Translations under genes and position numbers: made by a program | The notes under the pieces: model-generated | Seen by the model: only the letters and a program-made list of their open reading frames with translations | Databases searched by the model: none | Told to the model about the DNA's origin: nothing | Source of the DNA: Fonsecaea monophora | Taxonomy: Eukaryota > Ascomycota > Eurotiomycetes > Chaetothyriales > Herpotrichiellaceae | Direction of reading: 5' to 3' | Assembly (NCBI RefSeq): GCF_001642475.1 | Contig: NW_019173997.1 | Location: forward strand, 1 to 64,000 | Length of the DNA: 64,000 nucleotides | Shown here: in pieces, positions 55,745 to 64,000 of the stretch | How the letters are laid out: each line of letters starts with the position of its first letter | Numbering within the stretch: position 1 is the stretch's first letter

Positions 55745-56362
55745 TTACCCAAAACCTGGACGCATTGCCCTGTTTTCACTGCTTGGTCTATTGTTGTTCC
55801 TGCTTTGTGTAGTCTGCGTTTCTTGCCGCAGTACTTCGAACCAATTGCTCGTCATAACAGGGTGTTGCCAGACCATGTCTCGTGGACTACCCTCTCCTGC
55901 TGCCAACGAAAAAGCCGCCGGGCTTGAACTCCTGTCTGAGTATGCAGGCAGACTAGTTCGAGTCCAAACACGCTCAAGGCTTTCTCTTCCACTTTGGTGA
56001 GTGGTCTCTCCGGTTCGTGCCGAGGTCAGGTCAGTCAATCGGGTGGAAGGTATCGAGACAATAGAAGAGCGAGGTGATGCTGCTGATACAGGCGGAGGCA
56101 GATCTTCGTCATCTTCCACGGTTACCTGAAACTCGATGGGAATAGTTTTCTTGTCTACGTTCGTCAAAGGGTACTGAACGATCTCTTCATACTGCGGAGG
56201 ACTGTCGTGATAACAGCTCGGGGGCTGCGCAATGGGACATCTGTAGCGATCAGGCTGTCCAGAGGTGACGGTGACGATGCGGGTATGATAGGTGGGAGCC
56301 TCGGGGTTGCTTGGACGGTCGCTAGAGGTGCAGCAAGAAAACAAAGACGCCATGATAGCCAT
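55745..56362 (-). CDS. small hypothetical protein with PPxY motif and N-terminal Cys pair
   Basis: Single exon of 205 residues from ATG 56362 to TAA 55745. No family recognised. The start MAIMASLFSCCTSSDRP has adjacent cysteines that could be palmitoylated and so tether the protein to membrane; a start at the second Met (residue 4) would bring them closer to the N-terminus. At about residues 53-60 is SPPQYEEIV, a PPxY motif of the kind bound by WW domains of Rsp5/Nedd4 ubiquitin ligases; LPAYSDR later is a weaker match. The rest is polar, Ser/Thr/Pro-rich and probably disordered. The frame is long for chance and the codon use is like its neighbours, but it could still be shorter or spliced. 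Confidence 0.6.
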   Translation of the reverse strand: MAIMASLFSCCTSSDRPSNPEAPTYHTRIVTVTSGQPDRYRCPIAQPPSCYHDSPPQYEEIVQYPLTNVDKKTIPIEFQVTVEDDEDLPPPVSAASPRSSIVSIPSTRLTDLTSARTGETTHQSGRESLERVWTRTSLPAYSDRSSSPAAFSLAAGEGSPRDMVWQHPVMTSNWFEVLRQETQTTQSRNNNRPSSENRAMRPGFG

Positions 56363-56618
56363 AGCTCTGTGGATCGGTGTGCAACTAGGTATTTACAGTG
56401 GCGTCGACAGAATCTCGCATTGAAGATGTAGCAGACCGGATTGGTGAAGACTGTGTGAGAAGTGGGAGCCTTAAGGAGCGTGGCAGGGAGGCAGACAGGC
56501 AGGCATCCGGCTGCCAGCCAAGCTTTGAAATGACGAATGGATATAAGACAGGCCGACACAGCCCATCAAGCCCATTTACTGAGTACTGCCCACACCAAGC
56601 CAGCCCAGGTCATCCATT

Positions 56619-57545
56619 ATGGCCAGCATCATTCTGCATCATTTTGCAGCTTCCCCGTTCGCTGAACGCATCCGCCTTATACTCGGACTGAAGGGTTTAA
56701 CATGGCAAGGCGTCGATGCCGAGCTGGTGATGCCGAAGCCCAGATTGAAGGCTTTGACTGGAGGCTATCGCAAGACTCCCGTGATGCAGATTGGGAACGA
56801 CATCTACTGTGATTCACGGCTCATTGCCTTGGAGCTCGAGCGACGGTATCCAACACCTACAATCTTCCCGAACAACAGTCGAGCATCATGTATGGCTCTC
56901 TCAGCTTGGACCGATCAAGACTTCCACATGACGGCTTCCGGCCTAGCAATAGGTGTGAACAAACATCTTATGCCGCAGTCGTTGATTGACGACCGCCGGT
57001 CCTTCTTTGGGAATGCTCTGAATGTGGACGGTCTACAGAATGATATACCGCACCTACGTACTCAGCTGCGCGCCCACCTCGACATTGTTGAGCAACACCT
57101 CTCGGATGGACGAGCCTTCTGGTTTGGAGTGCAGCCTAGCATGGCAGATTTCCAAGTTTACAGCAGCATTTGGACCGTACGCTCGAATCTACCGTTCGCA
57201 GAGTCAGATCTATCACCCTTTCCTCATGTGGTGTCGTGGGAAACAAGGATAAAGAGTTTTGGGTCTGGGACTACGAGTGAAATCACTGCAGAAGATGCAA
57301 TCAAGCTTGCCCGGGCGAGCACATCAACCCCGGTGACTGAGGTTGATGATGCAGATGCTTTGGGCTTCGCAGCCGGTGTGGTGGTGGCGGTCACCCCAAC
57401 GGACTATGGATGTGAGCCAGTTGTGGGACGACTTGTCAAGTTAACCGTCGCAGAGGTTGCAATCGAACGTCGCGATGCTGACGCAGGAACGCTGACTGTC
57501 CACTTCCCTCGGATTGGGTTCAGGGTGTCCCTATTATCCAGATAA
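56619..57545 (+). CDS. glutathione S-transferase family protein
   Basis: Single exon of 308 residues from ATG 56619. The N-terminal thioredoxin-like domain is clear: IILHHFAASPFAERIRLIL with Ser-Pro-Phe at the active-site loop, YRKTPVMQIGNDIYCDSRLI (the cis-Pro and the glutathione-binding Asp-Ser). An all-helical C-terminal domain follows, with LDIVEQHLSDGRAFWFGVQP and PSMADFQVYSSIW, the N-capping Asp motif of GSTs. About 80 residues beyond a normal GST (DADALGFAAGVVVAV to the end) look beta-rich, an extension seen in a set of fungal GSTs. Likely cytosolic; detoxification or a metabolic transferase role. Its substrate is not predictable. Confidence 0.88.
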   Translation: MASIILHHFAASPFAERIRLILGLKGLTWQGVDAELVMPKPRLKALTGGYRKTPVMQIGNDIYCDSRLIALELERRYPTPTIFPNNSRASCMALSAWTDQDFHMTASGLAIGVNKHLMPQSLIDDRRSFFGNALNVDGLQNDIPHLRTQLRAHLDIVEQHLSDGRAFWFGVQPSMADFQVYSSIWTVRSNLPFAESDLSPFPHVVSWETRIKSFGSGTTSEITAEDAIKLARASTSTPVTEVDDADALGFAAGVVVAVTPTDYGCEPVVGRLVKLTVAEVAIERRDADAGTLTVHFPRIGFRVSLLSR

Positions 57546-59104
57546 ACCACCGAGCAAGGCATGGCAGCTCTCCTCATTGGGCGATTCTGATACGATCCCA
57601 CAGGTCTGATGCACTTGTGCCAACACCGAACGACCGACAAGATGGGACAAGAATGAGATACGCTACCACGACCAAGTAGGCTCAAAGGTCCGTAATGGAA
57701 TTCTCCTCTCGGATTACTCGTAACATGGGCTGCCTCTTTGACACGGGGACTTCTAGCGAAGTTGCATCCTCAACTGCCACTGTCGCCAACTGCAATGGAG
57801 CGAAGATATCCACCGTGCCGTTTTCCGTTCCCCACCGAAGTATTTCCACCATCTGGAATAATCACAGAAAAGTCCGGCGGTGGTGCCTGGACAGCATGTG
57901 CAACGCGTCGGCATGCCGAGCGGGTCTTTCTGCCTGTTAATATCTTCCCGAAGCACTAGGTCTGTCAAGACAACGGTGAGTGACCGGTAGGTCGTGAGGT
58001 GAGCTGTTCCCCCATCGCATATACCGCCTGCCGTGTGACTACTGTTACAGTACAAGCTCAGCAGCCGCCAGAAGGTCCACACATCGCGTATAGAATCGGC
58101 ACGGCCATTCAGGTATTGTAAATGGCCTTTGTAATTCCTCGTGCCTCGGGAAATCAGAGGAGACCATGCAGCGTACCGTCGAACCTCTGAAAGGAATAAA
58201 TGGCACAGTCCGATAGACAGCGAGTAGTCGCCCTCTGAGGATTCAAAGCAGTTACTCAATAGTGATGAGGTGGCGGTCAGATCAGATATAGCTAATACTA
58301 TCGATATGATAGTTAGTTACCTTTATGTTATTAGTAAATCGCTTCTTAATGCTATTCCTTGTCACTGTTCTACTTATTTGTGAATCGGCTCGCCGCGAAG
58401 GCATGAGCACTTTGTCTCGTAATGACCTCCTATTAGATCGAGACTGGAAGCGGAAGATTTCTGAGCAAAACGGTTCTCCGATCTGAGTCACCGCATGAAA
58501 ATGTCCGAGCATTCATTATAAAGCTGACGGTCAACGATTCTGCTCATGGGTTCACAGCAGCAGCAAGCAGGTCACGAGTTGTCCCGTACCCAACCAGGCG
58601 GGAGTCGCTTGAAGGTGCTGTTATCTCATTCGGGTTAAGGCAGGGCGCTCAGAAAGAATTTGCGCCACAACTGTGGAGGCCTTGTGAAGACTGGTGACGA
58701 TGATGCTGCCTTTGCTCGCTGCCGCTAGTTGGACATGTAAGAGTACGCAAAATCTGCTGATTGCGCGCACCACTTGTGTCTTCGAGTGACACCGATTGAG
58801 GACGGTAATGAAAGTAGTCCGCAACGGTAGGGTGAGACACAAACCATAGCCCAAGGAGAGCCAAAAAAAAAGGCCGTGGCAGCGCAGTTGATAGACAACT
58901 TGTCGACAAGCCCATCACGCTTGACACCTAACGCAATAGCGAGCTTTGTTGCGACTGTACCAGTGTGTCTGTAATGAGGTTTGTTTCGAGGTTGATCAAA
59001 GCCACAAGACCAGTCCTCCATCGTCGAGTAGTGAGGGTTTGGAGCCTCGGTGGATATCCTGAGCGCCGTATTGAATGCAGTGATGGGTGTTATGGATGTC
59101 CCTT
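57546..59104. other. intergenic, 1.6 kb, with repeat copy B
   Basis: Convergent spacer between the GST (+) and THOC5-like (-) genes. Short frames such as 57753-58259 minus are not supported. Repeat copy B occupies 58200-58380. A short A run is at 58864. Confidence 0.5.
58200..58380 (+). repeat. dispersed repeat, copy B (full length, frame broken)
   Basis: Begins ATGGCACAGTCCGATAGACA and ends TCTACTTATTTG. It matches copy A across its length with a 15-20 base deletion between TATCGATA and GTTAGTTACC and a stop in the reading frame (CTCTGA). The G-to-A and C-to-T changes (TTACTCAATAG, GAGGTGGCGG) suggest decay. The only copy outside the accessory block. Confidence 0.82.
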
Positions 59105-59740
59105 TCACAGTTCTTTCTGCAGCGCTTCTTCCAGGGGTTTGAGCCCATCGATCATGACCTCCAGTTTCTCGTCCATCTTCTTCAGCTCATCTTTCTTCCT
59201 GGTATTTTCCTTGACCAGAGAATCCTTGATCTTGACCAGCTCTAACCTCTTGTGCTCCATCTTCTCCCGCTCCTGCTTTTCATATTCGATCCTCAACGGC
59301 ATCAACTCCTGTTCCGGGAGTTCTGCCTGGTCGGGGAACATTGCGATGTATTCGTCCAAGGGATGGAGAGGGAGGTGCATGTAGAGATGGTCGTACGCCT
59401 CGCAAGTGCCAATCTCGCCGAGCAGATGTCTTTGTTCATAGTACAGGTTCTGGAGCTGCAACAGTAGTCGGTCTACTTCCTGTCTGGCCTCTGCCGTTTC
59501 CTGCTTGGTCGCCCGAACACCGAAGGCAGCCTGTCGATGTTGACCTCGTAGCTTGGCCAGGTACGCGTTCAGGATCTTGTGTTGTTGCGCCAGCTCAAGC
59601 TTTTGCTCAAGTGTAGGGTTTGAGGTCGCCGCGTGTTCCTCCAACCAGGTCAAGACGGAAATTGTCTGCGCTAGAGTTGCGTGGGATGTTTGCAGTAACG
59701 GCTGCAGGGCGGGGTCTGTTATTAGATCATCAATGGCCAT
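59105..59740 (-). CDS. THOC5: THO complex subunit THOC5-like (Fmip1 family)
   Basis: Single exon of 211 residues from ATG 59740 to TGA 59105. Almost wholly helical and coiled-coil. The family pattern is seen in AAFGVRATKQETAEARQEVD, LLLQLQNLYYEQRHLLGEI and CEAYDHLYMHLPLHPLDEY, matching THOC5/FMIP: a paired coiled coil with the ExxHLxxEIxxC motif. The C-terminal helix is very charged (KMEHKRLELVKIKDSL). Fungal members are shorter than the 680-residue animal protein, so this length is expected. THO couples transcription with mRNA packaging and export. The gene is divergent to a tRNA methyltransferase gene, with 221 bp between the starts. Confidence 0.85.
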   Translation of the reverse strand: MAIDDLITDPALQPLLQTSHATLAQTISVLTWLEEHAATSNPTLEQKLELAQQHKILNAYLAKLRGQHRQAAFGVRATKQETAEARQEVDRLLLQLQNLYYEQRHLLGEIGTCEAYDHLYMHLPLHPLDEYIAMFPDQAELPEQELMPLRIEYEKQEREKMEHKRLELVKIKDSLVKENTRKKDELKKMDEKLEVMIDGLKPLEEALQKEL

Positions 59741-59961
59741 TTTGGGCGGTTCGATATCCTCTCTCCCCCCAATGGGCTCAGAAAGGATTTACAAGGACGA
59801 TGAAGACGAGAATAAGGAGCAGTGGTGGTTGACAGGATCGTGTTTGGCAGGTGAAATTCCTAGCCAATCGGAGTCGAAATTTCTCCGCACTGCAAGTTTT
59901 GATATTTCTGTCAACAACTCTTTGTCACAACTCTTCCCTAACATTCAGCACCCTTCAAAAG
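59741..59961. promoter_or_regulatory. compact bidirectional promoter
   Basis: 221 bp separate the ATG of the THOC5-like gene (-) from the ATG of the TRM140-like gene (+). Both promoters and leaders must fit here. No TATA box is evident; a pyrimidine-rich run precedes the plus-strand start. Confidence 0.6.
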
Positions 59962-60990
59962 ATGGCGCCCGATAGGGGAATTGAAGAGGCGATCTCGTCA
60001 CTCGATCTCGGAACCTTTCATGACAAAAATGTCACCGAGGGAAAATCTGCCGCGGAGACAATTCCACCTCACCTGTCGCATGACCCTGCGACGAATGCGA
60101 AACAATCACAACCTTTCCAGTTTGGACAGCGATTGTTATCCGAGGACGATGATGTCTTTGCCTACAATGCGTGGGATCATGTGGAGCCTGACACGGCCCA
60201 TTACGAGTACTGCGAGACCCAATATGCTGCGCAACGCGCTTCTCCTGTCTCGGACTTTGACAGGGCACGCTTCAACGAACGCCCTGAGAAATGGTGGGAC
60301 CTGTTCTACAAGCAAAAGACAAGCACATTCTTCAAGGACCGAAAGTGGCTTGTTCAAGAATTTCCTGTCCTAGGCGAGGTTACGAAGCCAGATGCTGGTA
60401 AGAAAGTAGTTCTCGAAATCGGCGCGGGGGCGGGAAATACGGCGTTTCCAATCCTGAGACTGAATGAAAACCCGGACTTGAAGCTATTTGCGGTGGACTT
60501 CAGCAAAAAGGCGGTCGAAACAATGAGGAACGCAAACGAATACGCAGAGTCACATGGTATCATGGCGGCTGAGGTCTGGGATGTAGCCGGAGAAACCCTG
60601 CCGCCAGGGGTAGACGAAGGGAGTGTGGACGTGGTGATTATGATTTTCATCTTCTCGGCCTTGAATCCGAGGCAGTGGCAACAGGCTCTGGTCAACATTC
60701 AGCGAGTGCTCAAACCAGGAGGGGAAGTATTGTTCAGAGACTATGGCCGCGGAGATCTCGCACAGGTACGCTTCAAGGCTGGTAGATGGATGGAGGATAA
60801 TTTCTATGTTCGTGGAGACGGCACCAGAGTATATTTCTTCGAAAAAGAGGAACTGGAAACGATCTGGGGTGGAGCCTTCGACATATGCAATCTGGATGTG
60901 GATCGCCGACTAATCGTCAACCGTCAACGGCGCATCAAAATGTACCGATGCTGGATTCAAGGACGGTTTCGAAAGAAGGAGCGTACTTGA
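59962..60990 (+). CDS. TRM140: tRNA 3-methylcytidine methyltransferase (TRM140/METTL2 family)
   Basis: Single exon of 342 residues from ATG 59962 (the longer frame from GTG 59851 is upstream leader). The N-terminal part has the family motif WDHVEPDTAHYEYCETQYAAQ-like sequence and the recognition helix RPEKWWDLFYKQKTSTFFKDRKW. The class I methyltransferase fold follows: motif I VLEIGAGAGNTAFPIL, then KLFAVDFSKKAVE, and motif IV VDVVIMIFIFSALNP with the post-I helix, LKPGGEVLFRDYGRGD and DGTRVYFFEKEEL. It adds m3C at position 32 of tRNA-Thr and tRNA-Ser isoacceptors. In budding yeast the enzyme is made by frameshifting as a fusion to the actin-binding Abp140; here it stands alone, as in most fungi. 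Confidence 0.93.
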   Translation: MAPDRGIEEAISSLDLGTFHDKNVTEGKSAAETIPPHLSHDPATNAKQSQPFQFGQRLLSEDDDVFAYNAWDHVEPDTAHYEYCETQYAAQRASPVSDFDRARFNERPEKWWDLFYKQKTSTFFKDRKWLVQEFPVLGEVTKPDAGKKVVLEIGAGAGNTAFPILRLNENPDLKLFAVDFSKKAVETMRNANEYAESHGIMAAEVWDVAGETLPPGVDEGSVDVVIMIFIFSALNPRQWQQALVNIQRVLKPGGEVLFRDYGRGDLAQVRFKAGRWMEDNFYVRGDGTRVYFFEKEELETIWGGAFDICNLDVDRRLIVNRQRRIKMYRCWIQGRFRKKERT

Positions 60991-61812
60991 AAGCAAGGAG
61001 TGTCTTTAGGAACCAGAATCTGTCCGGCACATTTTGCGCACATCAAAGGCTAACGCACCAAGTTAACCAATCCGGAATTTGAGTGGGAGGCGTGGGTGCA
61101 CAATGGAGGTGGAAAGGCAGCCGAGGAGCAACAATGTCGCACTGGTTCCAAAAAGCGAAGCACATGTTCAGTGATGGAATGCATAGTTTCAACCCAAAAT
61201 CAGCCAGTGTACATTCAGAGATGCAGGGGATGATAGAGTAACGCAGCCAATTGGATAGGGAGAGCGTTGCATGTGAAGATACTGAAGTGGTGTTCGTAAC
61301 CAAGCACCTCGTGGCACTCCAAGCTGGGCGGGTAAATGTATCTGTCAGACGGTCATTTGAACTGGGTATGGGCTAATTTTGAGGCGACCAGAGCACAAAA
61401 ATGCTCATATATCGGATCAAATGACTATCTTGGTCATCCTGCGCCTCGCTTTTCCTGTACTCTTCCTCACTACCTTCGAACCTTGTCTGCTTCCCTGTTG
61501 CCACTCTCTTCACCAATTCACCAAACCCCCACCTCGAGAAACTGACGTTGGCATGGTATCTAAATAGTCATAGTGTTCATTCTTTCCGTTCAGAGCCAGT
61601 CCTTACCGTTCTCTACCTTTCTCCTCTCGTTCAGATTGTTTTCTCACCTCCTACATCACTCCCATTGCTCCTCGCGACATACCGACTGCGCCACTCAGCA
61701 GCTTTGCTTCAGACGCCGAACTCGCTTTCAGTCGAGCGTTCTACCTCCTGGTTGTCTTCATTTCTCCCCCGGCCGTCCGCTGAAGCTGCCGCATGCTGCA
61801 GATCTCAAGAAT
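60991..61812. other. intergenic, 822 bp, leader of the PAQR gene
   Basis: 3' flank of the methyltransferase gene and a long pyrimidine-rich leader (about 61480-61790) before the PAQR ATG. The frame upstream of that ATG is open from GTG 61573 but contains no Met. Confidence 0.55.
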
Positions 61813-63300
61813 ATGACCTGCGCAACACAAACAGTCACCTTCGAGTCCTCTTCTAGCCGCGAGTCCAGTCCTGCAAGAGACGATGAACGCACTCGGCTCC
61901 TGCCCCGAGGCCGCCGTCATTCTTATAACACTCTCCCACGACGACGGCAGTCGAGCATCTGCAACGCCGATGCGATCTTCGTCCGAGTCGATTTGTTTCT
62001 CAGCGAGCTGAAAAGTAGGCTGGACAGACTAGAAAAGTACCGCCAAGAGAGCCTTCTACATTTTGATGCTCAATTGGAGCGGGCCTACCAAGCTCTAAGT
62101 GATGTACGAGATTCATGTGCTCCTACCTTATCTGGTGAACTACTATGGGGTGCTGCGAGACATCGGGCCCTGATTCTGGTCGATACTCTGGAGACCAGGT
62201 ACAACGACTTCATGCCGTCTCGAGAAAGTCTGGAACACAAAGCACAAGAGGGCATGCGAGTTATGGAATCCTTTCTCTTGGAGCTCGAGTCAGGGATGCT
62301 TGAAAGGAAGAAGCAATTCATTGATTCAGGATGGAAGAAGGTCGACGACTCACTCAATGCTACCCGGGAAATACTGGAAGACGGTCTCGACAAAGCTTTT
62401 CGGGCGAGAGATTTGCTCGCCGACTCCGTCTCTCACGCATTGACCCGAGCTGCCGAGACCAGGCTGATCCATTACGAAGATCTTCCCACGCCCTGGAGGA
62501 ATAATCCCCACATCCTCAAGGGTTACCGATTCAACAAGACACAGCTCGAGTGCCTCACCACTATGTTTCACGCACACAATGAGATGGTGAACATTTGGTC
62601 ACACACCATCGGCTTGCTCATTGTTCTTACTGTGGCTTTTTACTACTATCCTTCGTCATCAACATTTCCTCTGTCGACCAAAATGGACGTCCTGATTGCG
62701 GCCTGTTTCTTCGCCGCTGCCTGCAAGTGCATGATTTGCTCCACGATGTGGCACACTATGAACAGCATCTCGGACAAGCGTTTGTTCGATCGTTTCGCTT
62801 GTGTCGACTATACCGGCATTTCCCTGCTGGTGGCGGCGAGTATCCTTAGCACTGAGTGGACAGCCTTTTACTGCGAACCCATCTCGCGAGCGATTTATAT
62901 GAGTCTGACCACGGCATTGGGAATAGCCGGAGCGATCCTACCGTGGCGGGAGAGTTTCAATCGTGCCGATATGGCTTGGTTCCGGGTGGCATTTTTTGTC
63001 ACCTTTGTCGTGGTTGGCTTTGCGCCGGTGTTACAACTGAACTATACGCGAGGAGCTGCCTGGACTTTCTATTTTTACGCTCCCGTTGCTAAAAGTATCA
63101 TGGTGTATTTCACAGGAGCTCTCATCTACGCAAGCCAAGTACCTGAAAAGTGGTGGCCTGGAACGTTCGACTACATTGGATGCAGTCACAATATCTGGCA
63201 TGTTGCTGTGGTCCTGGGCATCATCTTTCATTATTTTGCCATGTTAGACTTCTTCCAGGGCGCATTCACCAGGGCGAGTGATGGTTGTCGCTTGGGCTGA
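61813..63300 (+). CDS. IZH3: PAQR / hemolysin-III family membrane protein, Izh3-like
   Basis: Single exon of 495 residues from ATG 61813, the first Met in frame. The first 235 residues are cytosolic and hydrophilic, with long helices (ELKSRLDRLEKYRQE, EGMRVMESFLLELES), as in the fungal Izh3 subgroup (YLR023C), which has a much longer N-terminus than Izh1/2. The PAQR core follows: HILKGYRF, then HNEMVNIWSHTIGLL (motif A), CSTMWHTM with DYTGISLLVAAS (motif B) and GCSHNIWHVAVVLGIIFHY (motif C), supplying the three His and Asp that bind zinc in adiponectin receptors. Seven membrane helices are visible. Such proteins act in zinc homeostasis and sphingolipid/sterol signalling and have ceramidase-like chemistry in animals. 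Confidence 0.93.
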   Translation: MTCATQTVTFESSSSRESSPARDDERTRLLPRGRRHSYNTLPRRRQSSICNADAIFVRVDLFLSELKSRLDRLEKYRQESLLHFDAQLERAYQALSDVRDSCAPTLSGELLWGAARHRALILVDTLETRYNDFMPSRESLEHKAQEGMRVMESFLLELESGMLERKKQFIDSGWKKVDDSLNATREILEDGLDKAFRARDLLADSVSHALTRAAETRLIHYEDLPTPWRNNPHILKGYRFNKTQLECLTTMFHAHNEMVNIWSHTIGLLIVLTVAFYYYPSSSTFPLSTKMDVLIAACFFAAACKCMICSTMWHTMNSISDKRLFDRFACVDYTGISLLVAASILSTEWTAFYCEPISRAIYMSLTTALGIAGAILPWRESFNRADMAWFRVAFFVTFVVVGFAPVLQLNYTRGAAWTFYFYAPVAKSIMVYFTGALIYASQVPEKWWPGTFDYIGCSHNIWHVAVVLGIIFHYFAMLDFFQGAFTRASDGCRLG

Positions 63301-63934
63301 TACAGTTGACAGTACGAGCATTTTGGTGGCTCGCAACGGGGTGTTGGTGAAGCATAGCGTGGCTGTCTTCTAGCGATGCATTGACTCCGGACCGGCTTTA
63401 CAATTTTGGTTGGTGTTGAGCCTGGTGTAATATTTTTGCTTTCAGATGGGCCGAGTTGGACATGCTCTCCTTGACCATGCCTACCACTACCGAGTACTAT
63501 AGCCCAATGCTACCTCTCACCCACCATCGTTGTGTTGAGCAGAGATCCTTTTCCTCTCTTCTATGGACCCGGCCATGCTACTGCTGGACGACTTGCCAAT
63601 ATTCGTTGAGCCTCCTTGCATCTTTACACCTCGACAACTGCTTATAACCACAGGAACCACCGTGGTCCTTCGCTGACCTTCCCCAGAGCCGCAGTCGATC
63701 AAAGTGCTGTGCGGAAATTGCCCGCCGACGTACAACCGAGTGACTGAGACGACCCCTCATTATTTCAACATTATCCAACTTGCCAACTCACTCGAACGAC
63801 GTTGCAGCTTGGTGTGTACGACAGAGAATCGTTTGAGACCAACAATCTGGCCGATCAACATACTCATTCCCATCTTCACGACCATGCCCACCACCTAAGT
63901 CCACGTCCTCTTTCAAACTGCGCACTTTCTCCAA
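63301..63934. other. intergenic, 634 bp
   Basis: 3' flank of the PAQR gene and presumed promoter of the partial gene at the right edge. Pyrimidine-rich runs occur at 63520-63680 and again just before the ATG at 63935. A TACCGAGTA word is at 63488. Confidence 0.45.
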
Positions 63935-64000
63935 TATGTCCGCAAACCAACCAGTCCAGTGCGGGATGTTCATGCCGCCGGCTGCTGCGCTTCTGCCGCC
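63935..64000 (+). CDS. possible 5' end of a gene running off the window
   Basis: An ATG at 63935, preceded by a CT-rich leader (CACTTTCTCCAAT), opens a frame of 22 codons to the right edge (MSANQPVQCGMFMPPAAALL). Sequence too short to identify. The opposite strand is also open here (63973-63788), so the direction is not certain. Confidence 0.35.

Noticed and set aside
59851..59961. N-terminal extension of the tRNA methyltransferase
   Set aside because: The extended frame starts at GTG with no Met until 59962; it is more likely leader sequence.
61573..61812. N-terminal extension of the PAQR protein
   Set aside because: Starts at GTG, has no Met and is pyrimidine-rich leader sequence.
1..64000. 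CRISPR arrays, operons, bacterial mobile elements
   Set aside because: None seen; spliceosomal introns and fungal families show this is nuclear eukaryotic DNA.

Overview
The window is nuclear DNA of a filamentous ascomycete (Pezizomycotina). The evidence is short introns (36-138 bp, most 50-70 bp) with GT..AG ends, single-gene transcription units on both strands, fungus-specific families (Zn2Cys6 regulator, PEX20, DUF3602, Dal5-type transporter, fungal 7TM protein) and housekeeping proteins of fungal type (Cet1-type mRNA triphosphatase, RPN2, ATG5, uS8m). Gene content would suit Eurotiomycetes such as Chaetothyriales, but I cannot fix the class from sequence alone. No bacterial, phage, CRISPR, rRNA or convincing tRNA feature was found.

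Layout. 1-24.9 kb is mostly conserved housekeeping sequence: a left-truncated alpha/beta hydrolase, a patatin-type lipase, mRNA 5'-triphosphatase, proteasome RPN2, mitochondrial uS8, a fungal amidoligase, a ZIFL/YCR023C-like MFS transporter, PEX20, a GPI-anchored PEBP protein and an F-box protein. 25.2-37.4 kb is an accessory block: a SnoaL-like/MDR reductase fusion, a Zn2Cys6 regulator, a ten-exon Dal5-type transporter, a six-hairpin glycosidase-like enzyme without a signal peptide, and a zinc alcohol dehydrogenase. Three consecutive spacers of this block each carry a copy of one short dispersed repeat; a fourth copy lies at 58.2 kb. 37.8-40.9 kb holds a conserved proline-rich protein and ATG5. 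40.9-52.4 kb is gene-poor: one small gene of unknown function (45.7-46.6 kb) sits in about 10.6 kb without other genes I can support. 52.4-64 kb holds a DUF3602 protein, a 7TM protein, a small PPxY protein, a GST, a divergent THOC5/TRM140-like pair, an Izh3-like PAQR protein and the probable start of one more gene.

How the genes may work together. The regulator, transporter, glycosidase and the two dehydrogenases look like a small catabolic cluster: import of an anionic or glycosylated compound, cytosolic cleavage, then oxidation or reduction of the product. This is inference from family and position. The rest are independent housekeeping genes. Exon boundaries were worked out by hand from splice consensus, reading frame and family motifs; start codons were checked to be ATG, because several longer open frames begin at GTG, TTG or CTG.
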